This document shows, one piece after another, positions 1 to 10,823 of a stretch of DNA of 64,000 nt (its first letter is position 1; every line of letters starts with the position of its first letter). Made by a program: the position numbers and the translations under genes. Below the pieces are notes generated by a model that saw only the letters and a program-made list of their open reading frames with translations, was not told the origin of the DNA and did no database searches. Source of the DNA: Pithys albifrons albifrons (taxonomy: Eukaryota > Chordata > Aves > Passeriformes > Thamnophilidae); the NCBI RefSeq assembly GCF_047495875.1, contig NC_092459.1, positions 12,156,965 through 12,220,964 of the forward strand, given 5' to 3'.

Positions 1-1560
1 TGTGAGAGATAAAGTCTGAAAGGAAGCTGATGTGACAGGTACCAATAGACACAGAGTCCTGTACTGACTTTGACCAGATTGTTAATGCCCTTAACAAAAT
101 ATGATTGCAACCTACAGAAATTAGGATAGAAAAAACCAGATAGTAAGTCAGCATGATAGAAAACCAGAGGAAAACTACCTGTGATAGAGCTATTATGTAA
201 GGAAGAATAGTTATTCTCAGAGCAAATCCCAGTATCATGGAAAACCGACAGTCAATTCCTTAGTCCTGTGCAGTATCTCAGTTCAAATTCATGCTATTTA
301 ATTTTTGTTATTTACCTTCAGTGACTACGTTACAAGTCTAGTCACTAAAAGCTCCTTCTGTTACCAGTAGAGAATGACAAGTAACTCCAGAAATTGGTTG
401 TGTCCACCTGTAACCTAAGTCCGCCCTCAGCAATACCCATGTCTCTGTTGGACTATGTGGGCAATCCCAGGCAGCTCTATTCCTGTTTTAGGCACTCCTT
501 TAACTGTTTTGTTAGGTGGCATGAATCCTTCTATGCAGAATATACACTTAAAGATTTGTTTATTTTATATATATCTTTATTAGATATGAAACAGACTTAA
601 GCAGCTTAAGCTCTACTTATATACTTATAGCTTAAGCTATACAGGTACTTCCCTACCACCCAAGAATGTTATATGAATAAATACCCTAAAGGCTTGGACA
701 GCTGTAAAAGACATTGTAAGCTCAAGATACAGAGAAGCTGAACAGAAAACCCCCAGATGCAAAAATAAATTTTTGTTGAAAATCATCATTCTTAACCAGT
801 GTAAAAGACAAGACCTTGTCACTTAATTTACAAGTAAGATTCCATAATTTTTAGTTTCAGAAACACTACCATGATCCCAAAGTTGGAATATGTTGGTGTG
901 TTTGGAACTCAAAACATTCTCCAACCTCACCAAGTGCCTTAGGAACCAGACAGCAAAAGCAGTCCCACTTATCAGCAGCAGACTGTTGACAAGCTAAGGA
1001 GAAGCTGTGAGGGAAGCAATGAGTGAGCTGATGGGGAACTTGGTAAACATTGGACAGAAACCTCCCCGCTTCCTTAAGAAGAATACCTGGCATCACTATG
1101 TATTCAGAGAAGCTTTCAATTCTTAAAAATCAGTGATTCGGGACAGAAAAAATATTGTAATGGAAAATTACCAATTTAAAAAAACAGGCAGTAGTGTTGG
1201 CTCACTGGTTGTCTGCTCACTGGGTGGGGGTTTTACATGTTTTACAGCCCAGAGGACACTGACAGAGGGTAATGAGCTCTGTGTACTTTCACAGGAAGCT
1301 TTTCTCTGAACAAATGACAACCAGCCAAGAAAAGAATAGCTGTGGATGAAAGTAGATAAAAATGGTGATCAAGAAAAGCTGAAATATTCCACAGAGGCAT
1401 GATATAATAAGCAGGGTAAGAATAAATCATGAAGGATATTAAAAGAAAGCATGTTTATCCAATGCATGGGAAGACAGAGTTAGCAGAATGATGCAAACAA
1501 AGATGAAGGAAGGGATAAATCTGAAATAATTTCTCTAAAAAGAAGTTACAGTTTTCTTAC
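1..1560 (-). other. GREB1: GREB1 intron downstream of coding exon 14 (partial)
   Basis: This is the start of the intron that follows exon 14; its donor GT is at 1560-1559 (GAG then GTAAGA on the minus strand). Its far end lies outside the window. I looked on the minus strand for the next GREB1 exon and did not find it. No transposable element or structured repeat was recognised; the short open frames here have no recognisable protein character. Confidence 0.8.
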
Positions 1561-1741
1561 CTCATTAGATCCCAGTGTGCATGGTCATGGATTAGGACAA
1601 ACAGCGTATGTGGATTCTGCATAGAGTTTTGCAAAAACACTTTGAATTTAATTTGGCCTTCTGCATCTAGTTTCATAACATACTGTTCCACTCTCTGCTT
1701 TGTAAGATTTTCCTTTTCTAACCCAAGTTCCAATAAAATAC
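1561..1741 (-). CDS. GREB1: GREB1 coding exon 14 (residues about 722-782)
   Basis: The 181 nt exon begins after a CTCTAG acceptor and ends before GTAAGA. It encodes a segment with LLELGLEKEN, KQRVEQYV and NPHTLFVLIHDHAHWDL, which I recognise as GREB1 rather than the paralogue GREB1L. It enters in phase 1 (a split Gly codon) and leaves in phase 2, the only departure from phase 1 among the exons seen. The segment belongs to the conserved GREB1 family region upstream of the C-terminal glycosyltransferase-like part; no catalytic role is assigned to it. Only 90 bp separate it from exon 13, the shortest intron in the window. Confidence 0.94.
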
Positions 1742-1831
1742 CTAGAGAAAAGGAACAAACGTCAGTATCTCCAGATATAAATAAATTTATGAATGTTTTG
1801 TAAATCCAAAATAAAGTTAACTAATGAGCAC

Positions 1832-2029
1832 CTGAGTGCCAGAGATGAAACAAAGTCTGTTGATACGTCACTTCAGAGGGTGGAACACAAATCAAGAAAT
1901 CAATTTTCTCAAAGGAACCCAAATCAAGATTTTGAGTGCTGGAGTCAGCAATTGAGCAAATATGAGACAGCAATTTCTGAGCCACTGCTAGCTGGAATGG
2001 ACGAATTTGATGTCGTTCAATCTCGTAAC
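1832..2029 (-). CDS. GREB1: GREB1 coding exon 13 (residues about 656-721)
   Basis: The 198 nt exon lies between a TTTTTTCAG acceptor and a donor reading CAG then GTGCTC. The +4 to +6 bases of that donor are weak compared with the GTAAG donors elsewhere in the gene. It encodes [30 protein letters not shown] and [11 protein letters not shown], a highly conserved GREB1 block. Phase 1 on both sides, and the frame joins cleanly to exons 12 and 14. The plus-strand open frame covering the same bases is a shadow. Confidence 0.95.
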
Positions 2030-2481
2030 CTGAAAAAAGGCAAAATTCTGTTTAGATATATGTCCAAAGTCTAATTTAATGCAGAATGTTAAGAGTTCAT
2101 CAAAGAATGACTGATCTACTCTTTAAGGTGTTTTGCTTATGAACAGTTTATTTATGAAAATCCATATACAATATGCAAAGAAATCCTTCTGTATTTGGAC
2201 TTCTTGGTCCTGTAAGTCTTAAATATCTGAGAGCTGAAAGTGAACTTTTGCAATATCATTGTTCTACAACAGAAGTACAACTGAAAGCTTCAAGAACTGT
2301 AATACCCAGTGGAATGAAGCAGGGCATCCATCAGTGTAAATCTGAATATTCTAACACATGAGTTGCTGTTTGCCTCAGGACCTTTCCTAGGTCGCTGCCC
2401 AGATGAATCAAACTGTGCACCCAGAGACCAGGTCTCCAGTACCCTACTCTGTTACCTCTTTAGAAAATCCATGTTACTTAC
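2030..2481 (-). other. GREB1: GREB1 intron between exons 12 and 13
   Basis: A 452 bp intron with GTAAGT donor and a polypyrimidine CAG acceptor. No repeat or motif was recognised inside it. Confidence 0.85.
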
Positions 2482-2607
2482 TTGTACACACAGCTGTTCC
2501 AGTCCCATTCACTGCTGTTGGTTTATTCACTGAAGCAGAAAGTGATGAAGAGATGTGCCCTTGGTTTTCCTGATAATATTTCTCCAGCAAAAGATCAATG
2601 TCACCTT
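2482..2607 (-). CDS. GREB1: GREB1 coding exon 12 (residues about 614-655)
   Basis: The 126 nt exon starts after TTTGATAG and ends before GTAAGT. It encodes EGDIDLLLEKYYQENQGHIS followed by a Ser/Thr/Val-rich variable tail (SLSASVNKPT and onward). The first part matches the GREB1 sequence EGDIDILLDKF closely. The tail is lower in complexity and probably a flexible linker. Phase 1 on both sides. Confidence 0.93.
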
Positions 2608-4101
2608 CTATCAAATTGAAGGGATAGTGGAATAGACATCCATGTTAATAAGAGCTGTGATTCATACTGATTCTGTTTTGTAGATCTTAAAGGCCTTTAT
2701 ATATGTTAGCCAGTTATGCTGCCCTTGGCTTACTGGCTGTTTTATACAGGAACCCTCTTGTTATTTTCTAGTGCATCTGTTTTTACAGCATATCACTAAT
2801 AAAATGCAAATCAGGCCAGAGAATGGCAGACCAGTGCTGAAGACACTGGCTAGGGTATTTATGAAGGGTGGTGGAAAACTTAGCCTCAAGGCCCTGATCC
2901 AAAGCAGCAACAACAAAGACATGAAACTCGCTGAGTGCTCACTAACAAGGCTTACAAGAAACTTCAGAAAAATCTGATAAACATTTTTAGATCTTTAACA
3001 TCTTTGAGAGGCAGAAAGAAAAATAATTTCCTATAATAATGAAAGATAAATATGAGTTTTGTAGCTACACACAATGCTGAAGGAATAAAACATGGTATGT
3101 TTTACCAAACTATTGCATATCTGCAAACACATCCTATTCTACCGAGCAGGGGCTCTGCTTACAGATGAAAGCTATGCAGAGATACAATATGCCTGACCTA
3201 AGCATTAGTGTTTCCTCAGCAGCTGAAAACATGTTTGAATATGTCTGCACTGAGCTCAGAAAGGCATGGTCTGCCCTGTGAAGTGCAACCCAGTGGATAT
3301 TGGTGGCAATTATCTTTAGGATCCTCATTTACTTGTTCTGCTCAAACAGTAGCAATAGCAAAAGTGATTTTGAGAACCATACTTTGAAGATATTAAAAGC
3401 AAAACCACTAAAATAACTCCAAGATGATTCAAGGAAAATGAGATTCTCTTAAGTGGCCACTCAAAATATCACAACACATTAAGAAGAGTTCTTGTGATCT
3501 ATTTACTAATGTGACATGAATAGCAAAGGGAACATGACATCCCATTAACGCTGACAAATATGCTGCATTTGCTCTAGTTTTGAGATGAAGTTTAACTTTT
3601 CATGTGGCTGGATCTACCCCCAGAGAATCCTGCTTGTAGTAATCCTCAGCATACTCAGTTTAAAAATGGTCCAGTAACCCTGGCTCTCTGCAATTTTCCT
3701 CTCTGGCCCGTGCGTTATGTCAAGTTCACAGTTATGAGGAGTTGAAAGGGCAAATCCTACCTTTGGTAAAATAACTCTGTTCTATCATGGCCTAAAAAAA
3801 TTCTGTGCTTAGGGAGAAAAAATTATATATTCATATGGATATGGACTTGCATAATATAAGGATGGATTTGCATAGCTAAGAATAATATGCTCAGCTATTT
3901 GCCAGCCTATTTTTATGAAACCAAGGGATTTTAGAAAGTGATACCTTTAGGAGAAATTTCAATGTACTTTCTCAATTTTGTCTTGCATTTTTTGTATATA
4001 TCTAATAATGTCTTGCTTCTGGAAAAGAAATGAGCATAGCTATTTTCTCTGACTTGAAAGTTTCAGGGACTGGGAAACATGCTTTATAATCTGTTAGGTA
4101 C
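2608..4101 (-). other. GREB1: GREB1 intron between exons 11 and 12
   Basis: About 1.5 kb of AT-rich intron. I recognised no transposon. A short GGCCCTGATCCAAAG stretch near 2899 resembles the arm of an old amniote repeat seen better at 54674, but is too short to call. Confidence 0.8.
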
Positions 4102-4230
4102 CTGGGCAGAGTGTGCTAAAGAAGGACCCCAGAGTTTCCACCTTCCCTGTGACCAGCTGATAGTTAACTTCTTTTTGGTAGTCTGAGGGACTGAGCATGC
4201 TCTCAGACAGAATTCTTGCCTGATACTTTC
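4102..4230 (-). CDS. GREB1: GREB1 coding exon 11 (residues about 571-613)
   Basis: The 129 nt exon starts after a TTTTAG acceptor and ends before GTACCT. It encodes KYQARILSESMLSPSDYQKE followed by VNYQLVTGKVETLG and FFSTLCP. The equivalent GREB1 segment (KYQARILSESLLTP...NYELVTGKVDSLG) is unmistakable. Phase 1 on both sides; the split first codon completes a Gly begun at the end of exon 10. Confidence 0.95.
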
Positions 4231-4909
4231 CTAAAAGACAAAAAAAAATGTAACCTTGAAAGCACTTCAAACTAAAGTTAAAAATGTTCTAAGTCACAAT
4301 AAAAATAGTACCAACTAAATGAATACCACACACACAAAAATGGCAGAGACTAATCTTTTCCCTCTCCAACACATGTATGTACCAGACATCTGTAAAACAG
4401 ATTCATGTTTTACAGTTCTTTGTGTTTCTTTTCCAATTTAGAAATTTTTTTTATATAGTATATAATAAGACCATATAATATTCAAAGAAACTGTCAATTA
4501 TCTTACACTCATAATGAATGGCTATTCAAGTAATTTATTTAATTGTGAGCATAGCCCTCAACAGGTGTTTGGGAGGGAACGACATTGAAAGACCATCTTT
4601 TAGAAGCCAAGAAAAGGTTCAGTCCTCTGCTTGCAGTAGTATCCCAGCTGCACAGAGCAGGAGAGCTTTACGCACTGTGTGTGTCGTAACTCGCTATTAT
4701 TTGTTTGTAGCTGTGTTGGCTGAGATGCCTTGGTGAGAAAACAGGCAACAGAGGCAGAATGTAGGATATGGGGAGAGACCCGACTGTGCAGTGTCAGCTT
4801 GGGTTTATCAAAGTTCTGCTTTGTGAGGCAACTTACTGGAACTCAAACCAAAGCCTGCATAGCATTGAAGTACTCTGGTTTGCCTGGAGATACACCCTTG
4901 GGATATTAC
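4231..4909 (-). other. GREB1: GREB1 intron between exons 10 and 11
   Basis: A 679 bp intron. Failure to splice at the exon 10 donor would add about 26 residues (NIPRVYLQ onward) before a stop near 4833. Human GREB1 is known to make N-terminal isoforms, but nothing here shows that this read-through is used. No repeat recognised. Confidence 0.8.
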
Positions 4910-5260
4910 CTGTTATCACAATGCAGGAATCAATGGCTCGATTTCTACTGGCACATATGATCACAACATAGTTTGTCTTTATTAATTTTCCTTCAATGAG
5001 TAGCTTAAACATTTCTGAAAGCCCTTCTGCCAGAGAGTAGCTGCACTCAATGATGTGGACACTGTTGTTGCAGGAGCTGGCTGCCAGGCCTGCCAGCCAG
5101 GGAAGCTGGGCTGAAGTCACTGGGGTGATCTGGCTGGGCACTTGGGGGAAAGTCTGGGGAACAGCCTGCTGGTACTGACGGATTTCAGACAGGTGTGATT
5201 CCCGCCATGAGCGCATAAATATTTGTTCCAAATCCTCAATCAAAGGGACCTGGTCTGCAG
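4910..5260 (-). CDS. GREB1: GREB1 coding exon 10 (residues about 454-570), largest exon seen
   Basis: The 351 nt exon begins after TTTTTTTAG and ends before GTAATA. It encodes DQVPLIEDLEQIFMRSWRES, LSEIRQYQQ, a Pro/Gln/Thr-rich linker, then QLPWLAGLAASSCNNSVHII, SLAEGLSEMFKLL and TNYVVIICASRNRAIDSCIV. These blocks identify GREB1 and exclude GREB1L, whose equivalent reads quite differently (for example DLVHVVVTQNSLAEG). The linker (QAVPQTFPQVPSQ) is the variable part of the exon. Phase 1 on both sides. Confidence 0.96.
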
Positions 5261-5786
5261 CTAAAAAAATTGAAGACGGAAATATTATGAAACAATTAAA
5301 CAAAACTGTTAAGTTAAAAAAAATTCATTTCAAATCTGTTCTTTTTTAAAGATGAACATGTTTCAGATTTATGCATTCATGACTCCATTGCCTTTAGGAG
5401 ATGTGAACCAATTTTTCATTTTGAAATGCCTTTGTGATACCCAGGCAAAGCTGCCCTAATTGGAACCTAAGTATCAATAATTAGAAATATTTAAGAGGTT
5501 GAGTTGTGCCTGTCTCAGAACAGTACTACTGCTAAACCAAAGACTATGCAAGAGCAGTGAATTACAGCTCTTTTCCTTTGTTTTTCCTGGCGAGGTCCCA
5601 GATTGAAGCAGAAAATAAATTTTATATGATTATAATACCATCATCAGTCTGGTTTTCAAGACCTAAATATTTTATTTTGTTTCATAATTCTCAACGTTTA
5701 ATATTGTCCTGCCCTAATGTTCCTTCTCTCTTTTGCCAGCATGCAAGACATTCATTGCAGTTTATCTGGATGTAAAGCAACCTTAC
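5261..5786 (-). other. GREB1: GREB1 intron between exons 9 and 10
   Basis: A 526 bp AT-rich intron with a GTAAGG donor and a T-rich acceptor. No repeat or other element recognised. Confidence 0.85.
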
Positions 5787-5972
5787 CTAGCTGAACAAGG
5801 TAGTAGACAGTCAGTAAGAGCTGCATTTCCTCAGAAATAGGCTGTATTGTGGAGGCACCGTATTGCTCATATGCTCTAGATAAAGACTGTGAATTTCTGT
5901 AACAGGTGTACAACAAAGGACTCACTATCACATCATTAATGTTTCCACAAAGATATGGGAAGTTTCCATGAC
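5787..5972 (-). CDS. GREB1: GREB1 coding exon 9 (residues about 392-453)
   Basis: The 186 nt exon begins after TTTTGTAG and ends before GTAAGG. It encodes HGNFPYLCGNINDVIVSPLL, YTCYRNSQSLSRAYEQYGAS and TIQPISEEMQLLLTVYYLVQ. This is a near-invariant GREB1 block and distinguishes it from GREB1L. Phase 1 on both sides. The 181 bp intron to exon 8 has no recognisable content. Confidence 0.96.
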
Positions 5973-6153
5973 CTACAAAATAAATGTATGCACACATAAT
6001 ATTAATTTTGTAATTTCCCATGTAAGCATTAAACTTAAAAGCATTTGAAGTAAACCTCTTAAAACTGACAGCTTTAGCAGCATTTAGCAGTGGGACATGT
6101 TGTTACAGTTCTTACAAAACAGACTTCGGACCTTGTAGGGTGAGGGGTTTTAC

Positions 6154-6291
6154 CTTTGAAAATAACTGGCTTTGCTTTACAGATTTTCAGCAAGTTGTCA
6201 GGAACTGAGACTGGTTCTCCCGAGCCCACCACTGGAGACGAAGCTGGTCCCACCAAAGCAGAATGTGGTAAAGATGACAGGCTTCCTGCAT
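6154..6291 (-). CDS. GREB1: GREB1 coding exon 8 (residues about 346-391)
   Basis: The 138 nt exon lies between a TCTTAG acceptor and GTAAAA donor. Its first half is a Ser/Pro/Val-rich linker (SPVVGSGE) that would be expected to vary between species. Its second half is conserved: EPVSVPDNLLKICKAKPVIF. Phase 1 on both sides, with the terminal G joining exon 9 to make a Gly codon. Confidence 0.94.
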
Positions 6292-7151
6292 CTAAGATTT
6301 TAGACATATTGTTACTGGAGTGAGGTCTAGTAACAATTTACTCAGAGAAAATTTGTTTGAAATCATCTCATAGCCACATTTCCTATCAGTATTAACTGCT
6401 TTTTATGGCTCCATCACACATTCACAAGGGCTACTATAACCCATACTATTATGCTAACTGGCTTGGAGAACTAATTGTGTTATTGCAGCCCTGACTATCC
6501 CACATGGATCTAAAGATTTTGAAGTGTTTATAAACAGACAGTTCTAAGTATGAATGCAAGAATAGAGAGACTTATGTGATATCAATGCTTTTATAATTAT
6601 GATTTGTGAGTTCTCTATAGTTATGATTTGTGAGTTCTCTATTTAGTTTCACTGGTTCTAAACAGGTTTTATTGCTATAGCAAAGAAAAAAATAAGACAC
6701 AATGTTTGCTCAATCATAACTTCTTTATGACAATGTTACACTAAAAGAAAACATTCTGGGGAAACTTTTTTTTTTTCAATGTATGTCACTCTTGTCTGTA
6801 TAGACTATAAAATCCAATGCCAAGAATGCTATGACAAATAATTTAAACAACAGATGGTACTCTGATCTAAGTTAATATGCTAATTTTAATATTCCAAAGG
6901 TGTTTGGATGGCTAAAGATGGACATCTGTTGGGGTTTGTCAATGACTTGATGATTGGATTTTAAGGAGAGTTAAGCTCAGAGCCTCGAAAAGAAATCAAT
7001 GGAAATGAAGCACGTAGATGAGCACAGAGGTAATAAACACCTTTCAAACCTCTAATATGAATTTGCCTGTGTCTTTAAAATAATGCCTCTTTCCCCTCAT
7101 AATCTTCTGAACAATGAAACAAACAAAATCATTACCTTAAGTATAGCTTAC
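6292..7151 (-). other. GREB1: GREB1 intron between exons 7 and 8
   Basis: An 860 bp intron. Its only distinctive content is a 24-bp tandem duplication at 6597-6642, listed separately. Confidence 0.85.
6597..6642. repeat. 24-bp tandem duplication
   Basis: The unit TTATGATTTGTGAGTTCTCT plus TATAG occurs twice in direct succession; the second copy is identical for its first 22 bases and then diverges. This is a simple slippage or local duplication event inside the GREB1 intron. Confidence 0.9.
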
Positions 7152-7274
7152 CATTTTTAACTCTGTTTGGAGCTTGTGGATTGAGCTGCAAGTTCCAAGT
7201 TTCAGTGGATGATGGAGATTCTGGTGACCAGCCTTTATGGCGCTTTTTTGGAGGCCCTGAATTTGTTAACGTGC
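7152..7274 (-). CDS. GREB1: GREB1 coding exon 7 (residues about 305-345), NLS-like
   Basis: The 123 nt exon starts after TTATTCAG and ends before GTAAGC. It encodes NSGPPKKRHKGWSPESPSST then a variable Gln/Asn/Pro stretch (LNPQAPNRVKN). The GPPKKRHKGW motif is shared with GREB1 and, as GPPKKRHRGW, with GREB1L. Its PKKRHK cluster looks like a monopartite nuclear localisation signal, which fits a chromatin-associated ER cofactor; that function is inferred, not shown. Phase 1 on both sides. Confidence 0.95.
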
Positions 7275-8805
7275 CTGAATAAGAATAATGTTTCAGAGAA
7301 GTATTAGAATAAAATGTATTCAGGTTTGTGCATGATAATTCAATATATTTTAACAGACTGAATGTGTGCATTGAGTAATAAAGATATGAGTCCTCTTCAA
7401 CAATTTTCCCATTTACAGCATTTTTGCCACTTCTTATTGGTTTCCACCTTTGGTTTTGTGTTACTCCATATTAACTTCTAATCAAACTACTTCTACACCT
7501 TCCTCCTACCCACATATAACTTCAACTTCTTTGCCTGTAAATCATAACTTTCTCACAGTTTTTCCAGAAGCTTCTGATGACTACTTTCATTAATTTTCTA
7601 TCATTAATTTCTTCAGTCTTCTTTTGCACTTCTACAAACTTCTAAAATTATGAAGTTCCACTGACCTCAAGTATTTCTAATTATTGAGAGGCAGCAGTTC
7701 TCCAGGAATTGCTCAGCAACTTGCAGGATTGATCTATTTCTGTTTCTGGATGTGACTACACAGAGGTTGCTGACATTGTTTCACACGGGCAAGGTTGTAT
7801 CTCCACATAAAATTCAAGACAAAATAATCATTTTATATAAAGAATGTTGGAAAAGAAAGATAAATCTGAAATCTTCAGATCTAGAAGCTTGTTCAGTTGC
7901 AGACCCTTACACACAGGTTTTCAATGACTTTGTCCCTTAGACTTTTACCACGTGAGGGCAGCCTTTGGTCATTTGTGCTGCTCATCCTTTCACTTGGTTT
8001 CCCGGCACAATGCTATGACAAAAGTCACAAAATACTTGTAGGAATACAAAGGGCTTTTTATTTGACAATGCCGTGCTCTTTTCAGCAGATAATTTATGTG
8101 AAAATAATCCATCTGAAATGAATTGGCAATGTGCTGCTGCATGGAAAAAAGAGATTAAGAACCTGAGTGGCAAAGAAAAATAATTTGTCTGTGATGCCAG
8201 CAGGGAAACTCGGGAAGACATTCTAAAATAGAGCTACTGCTTGTTTCTAGCCATAGTGAAGATTAATTTTCTTCCTTAAACAAGCAAGTGACATACAGTT
8301 TGTGAGAGAAAACAATTAACACAAATTATTATAATAATGGTACAGTGAGGATAGTTTCTTGAATTTGAAGCCAGCTGTCAAAGTCTGAAGCTCCAACCCA
8401 AGGGGAAAGGCAACACGGGAATTATCCTATCAGAGATTACTTATAAATCTTTCTTAATTCCCTTCAGGAAACCTGTTGGTGAAATGGATGCAAACTGACA
8501 CATTCTTTAAGAACCTGGATCCAGAATCTTATCTGTATCTCTATTAAATGAATGGACTGTAAATATAAGGAAAAACATCCAGTTAATATTATGAACTGTA
8601 ACAAAACTGGGATTGAAAACATATCAACAATTTTTTTCCTGGAAATTCACACAGAAAACAGCATTATGGTCAGAAAGGACTTGGAAGGAAATAGTAATTT
8701 CTACTCAACGGGAAATTATAATAATGATAGACTTTGCATGAGGCTTCTATTATACCCATGTAATACAGAGTTTAGGGTTATTAAACAACAAATCCATGCA
8801 AATAC
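7275..8805 (-). other. GREB1: GREB1 intron between exons 6 and 7
   Basis: About 1.5 kb. No transposable element or tandem repeat recognised. Confidence 0.8.
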
Positions 8806-8931
8806 CTAACACCGAAGGTCTTGTCAGAGCAGACAGATTATTTTTCATCAATTGCTGTTTAGGTGATTCCTTGCCATTATAAACTGTTGAGCTGAATGCT
8901 GCTGTTGAAGGGATGTGATCTATGGCTGCAG
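8806..8931 (-). CDS. GREB1: GREB1 coding exon 6 (residues about 263-304)
   Basis: The 126 nt exon lies between TCTTCCCAG and GTATTT. It encodes a poorly conserved, Ser/Thr/Asn-rich segment (AAIDHIPSTAAFSSTVYNGK, then ESPKQQL and ALTRPSVL). The identification rests on the NGK-SP and RPS-LG landmarks, the continuous frame and the position between exons 5 and 7. An AG a few bases further in could serve as an alternative acceptor but would shift the frame-preserving junction by two codons. Phase 1 on both sides. Confidence 0.85.
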
Positions 8932-10178
8932 CTGGGAAGAAAAAAAAACCTCAAAGTATTTACATTAAACATTTCTAGGTCTGCAGTTGATATGATAAAC
9001 TGATCACTTGATCATTTAATAAAGCTGACAGCATCTGCTCAATGGGCAATGCAATGCTGAATAAAACAAACCCATTTCTGATCTCATATTCCCAATTAAA
9101 TGTGTATGTCAGAAGCTGTAGCTTCTTTGCAGGATCCTGGTTCTTATATGAAGTTTACTCAAGAACCAGCTAAAAGAGAGGAGTTGTCTGATATTTACTA
9201 AGCCTCCATCTCAATTTGACAGGGGTCCTTTCTAGTCTTTTTTTAACTATGTTGCAGGAAAAAAAGAGAGGTGTTCTCAAAATTAATATGCTTGTAACTA
9301 ATGTAGCTTTTTAAAATATGTAACATCTAACAAAAACCCCAAACCAAACCAAACAAAAAATTAAAAAAACCCCAATGTGCTATTGATGATTTGTTCAGGA
9401 CGGGCACCAGTATTCCAGATCACAACTATTTAACAGACCTCTATCTCACAGAGAAAACAGAACATAACCACCAACAAATATGCCTCAGCTCTCCTGTGCA
9501 AATTCGGGTAATGCTCACAAGACACTGAAGAGCTGTTTTCATTATTAAGAAGCTCAGAGAGATCACTCAAGCCTCTATCAACCATCACCTTTCATTTATG
9601 TCAAGTTAATGGAAAAGTAGAGGTCTCAGAAAAAATTTTATTACAAAAAAAGTTACCAAACATTAGTTTTGTTTGTAATATTAAAGTAACTTTTCTCAGC
9701 AGAAGGAAAAAGGAGCTTTTAAGGTGATGCCCATATAATGCCTGCAGTAAACAGGATTCTGGTCATAACATAAAACAGACTGGATCAGAAGAAAAAGCTG
9801 AAATGACATTGGATCAATTCTGCAACAGTTGTCATGTGTTACCAGACAAGCAACAGCTGGAGCAAACAATAGCGTTTTAAAAAATTTTGGTTTGCTTTAG
9901 CTATGAGCAAGCTGCAGAACACCTATTTTTCTATTCGCTAAGCATAATACATAAATACATAAACCTGAGGGGAGAAAATGGACAGCGAGAAGCCTTCCAA
10001 GAATGACTGCCTCCCTTGTTCATAATGTATCTCTAATTCTATTCAACTTGGTTTGTTTCATGTGGCACCATGCCCATCTGTTTGTCCTTGCATTCACACA
10101 AGGACACGCAAACACAGGTGCACAGGAGAGTCAGAGCAGGTGGAGCCCCACCCAGCGTGTTCCTCTCCTGAGCAGTAC
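8932..10178 (-). other. GREB1: GREB1 intron between exons 5 and 6
   Basis: About 1.25 kb, with an A/C-rich low-complexity patch near 9331-9374 (AAACCAAACC-type). No transposon recognised. Confidence 0.8.
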
Positions 10179-10322
10179 CTGCTTGCTGAGCCCCGGCTGC
10201 AGCACTGGGGGTGGCAGCTGGCAGCGGATCACTGGAGGCACTTCCAGAGAGGCCTGAACTTTCCGGCAGTTGGAACAAGGTGCTGGAGCAGGTACTGGTT
10301 GAAGACTGACGGCCTCTGAACT
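10179..10322 (-). CDS. GREB1: GREB1 coding exon 5 (residues about 215-262), Ser/Ala/Pro-rich
   Basis: The 144 nt exon starts after TCTCTCAAG and ends before GTACTG. It encodes EFRGRQSSTSTCSSTLF, QLPESSGLSGSAS and a low-complexity Ala/Pro run ending GAQQA. The EFR-RQ-STSTCSS and GAQQA landmarks match GREB1. It is the most GC-rich coding exon, and overlapping open frames on both strands here are shadows created by that composition. Phase 1 on both sides. Confidence 0.92.
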
Positions 10323-10640
10323 CTTGAGAGAAAAAAAAAGAACCTTCTTAACCCCTGACAACAGTGGCATTTGCTTACTCCCAGCCTATTCGATTTGATG
10401 ATTTCAGACAGGAATTGCTTAGAGGCTACAGCACATGGAATGAAGGAACCAATGTCTTCAGACATACCAGCCTCTTATTAGGTCAGACAATGGGTTTTTA
10501 CAGCTGCTCTAGCAATCACCTAGCCTTAAAAAGAGTCTTTCCTTCAACTGATCTGTGTTAGGTTGTGCACAGACACCAGTCTCCATGATAGCTTGGATGA
10601 TGAAAACCAGAGCTCGAGGAAGACAGCTTCATTATCTTAC
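10323..10640 (-). other. GREB1: GREB1 intron between exons 4 and 5
   Basis: A 318 bp intron with GTAAGA donor and a long pyrimidine tract before the CAAG acceptor. Nothing else recognised. Confidence 0.85.
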
Positions 10641-10823
10641 CTGCCCCTTTCCAGCAGATTACAGATCCTTTGGTCAGAGCTCCCTGCGCATTCCTGACCA
10701 GATAATACTTTAAGTGTTTCTGTTTCTTGGGCTGAGTGGTCAGTTTAAGATTAATGTGATTTGAGAATTCTGTAAAGTAGCAGAAACCCTTCTTGCCACA
10801 GCCAACACAATTGCCAGAGAAGC
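10641..10823 (-). CDS. GREB1: GREB1 coding exon 4 (residues about 154-214), Cys motif
   Basis: The 183 nt exon starts after TTATCAG and ends before GTAAGA. It encodes [40 protein letters not shown] and [19 protein letters not shown]. The C-x2-C-x5-C cluster could bind a metal together with cysteines of exons 2 and 3 (EGCCTTDG-FC), but this is inference. [11 protein letters not shown] is the GREB1 form; GREB1L has IGCGERGFRYF and lacks the third cysteine. Phase 1 on both sides. Confidence 0.97.
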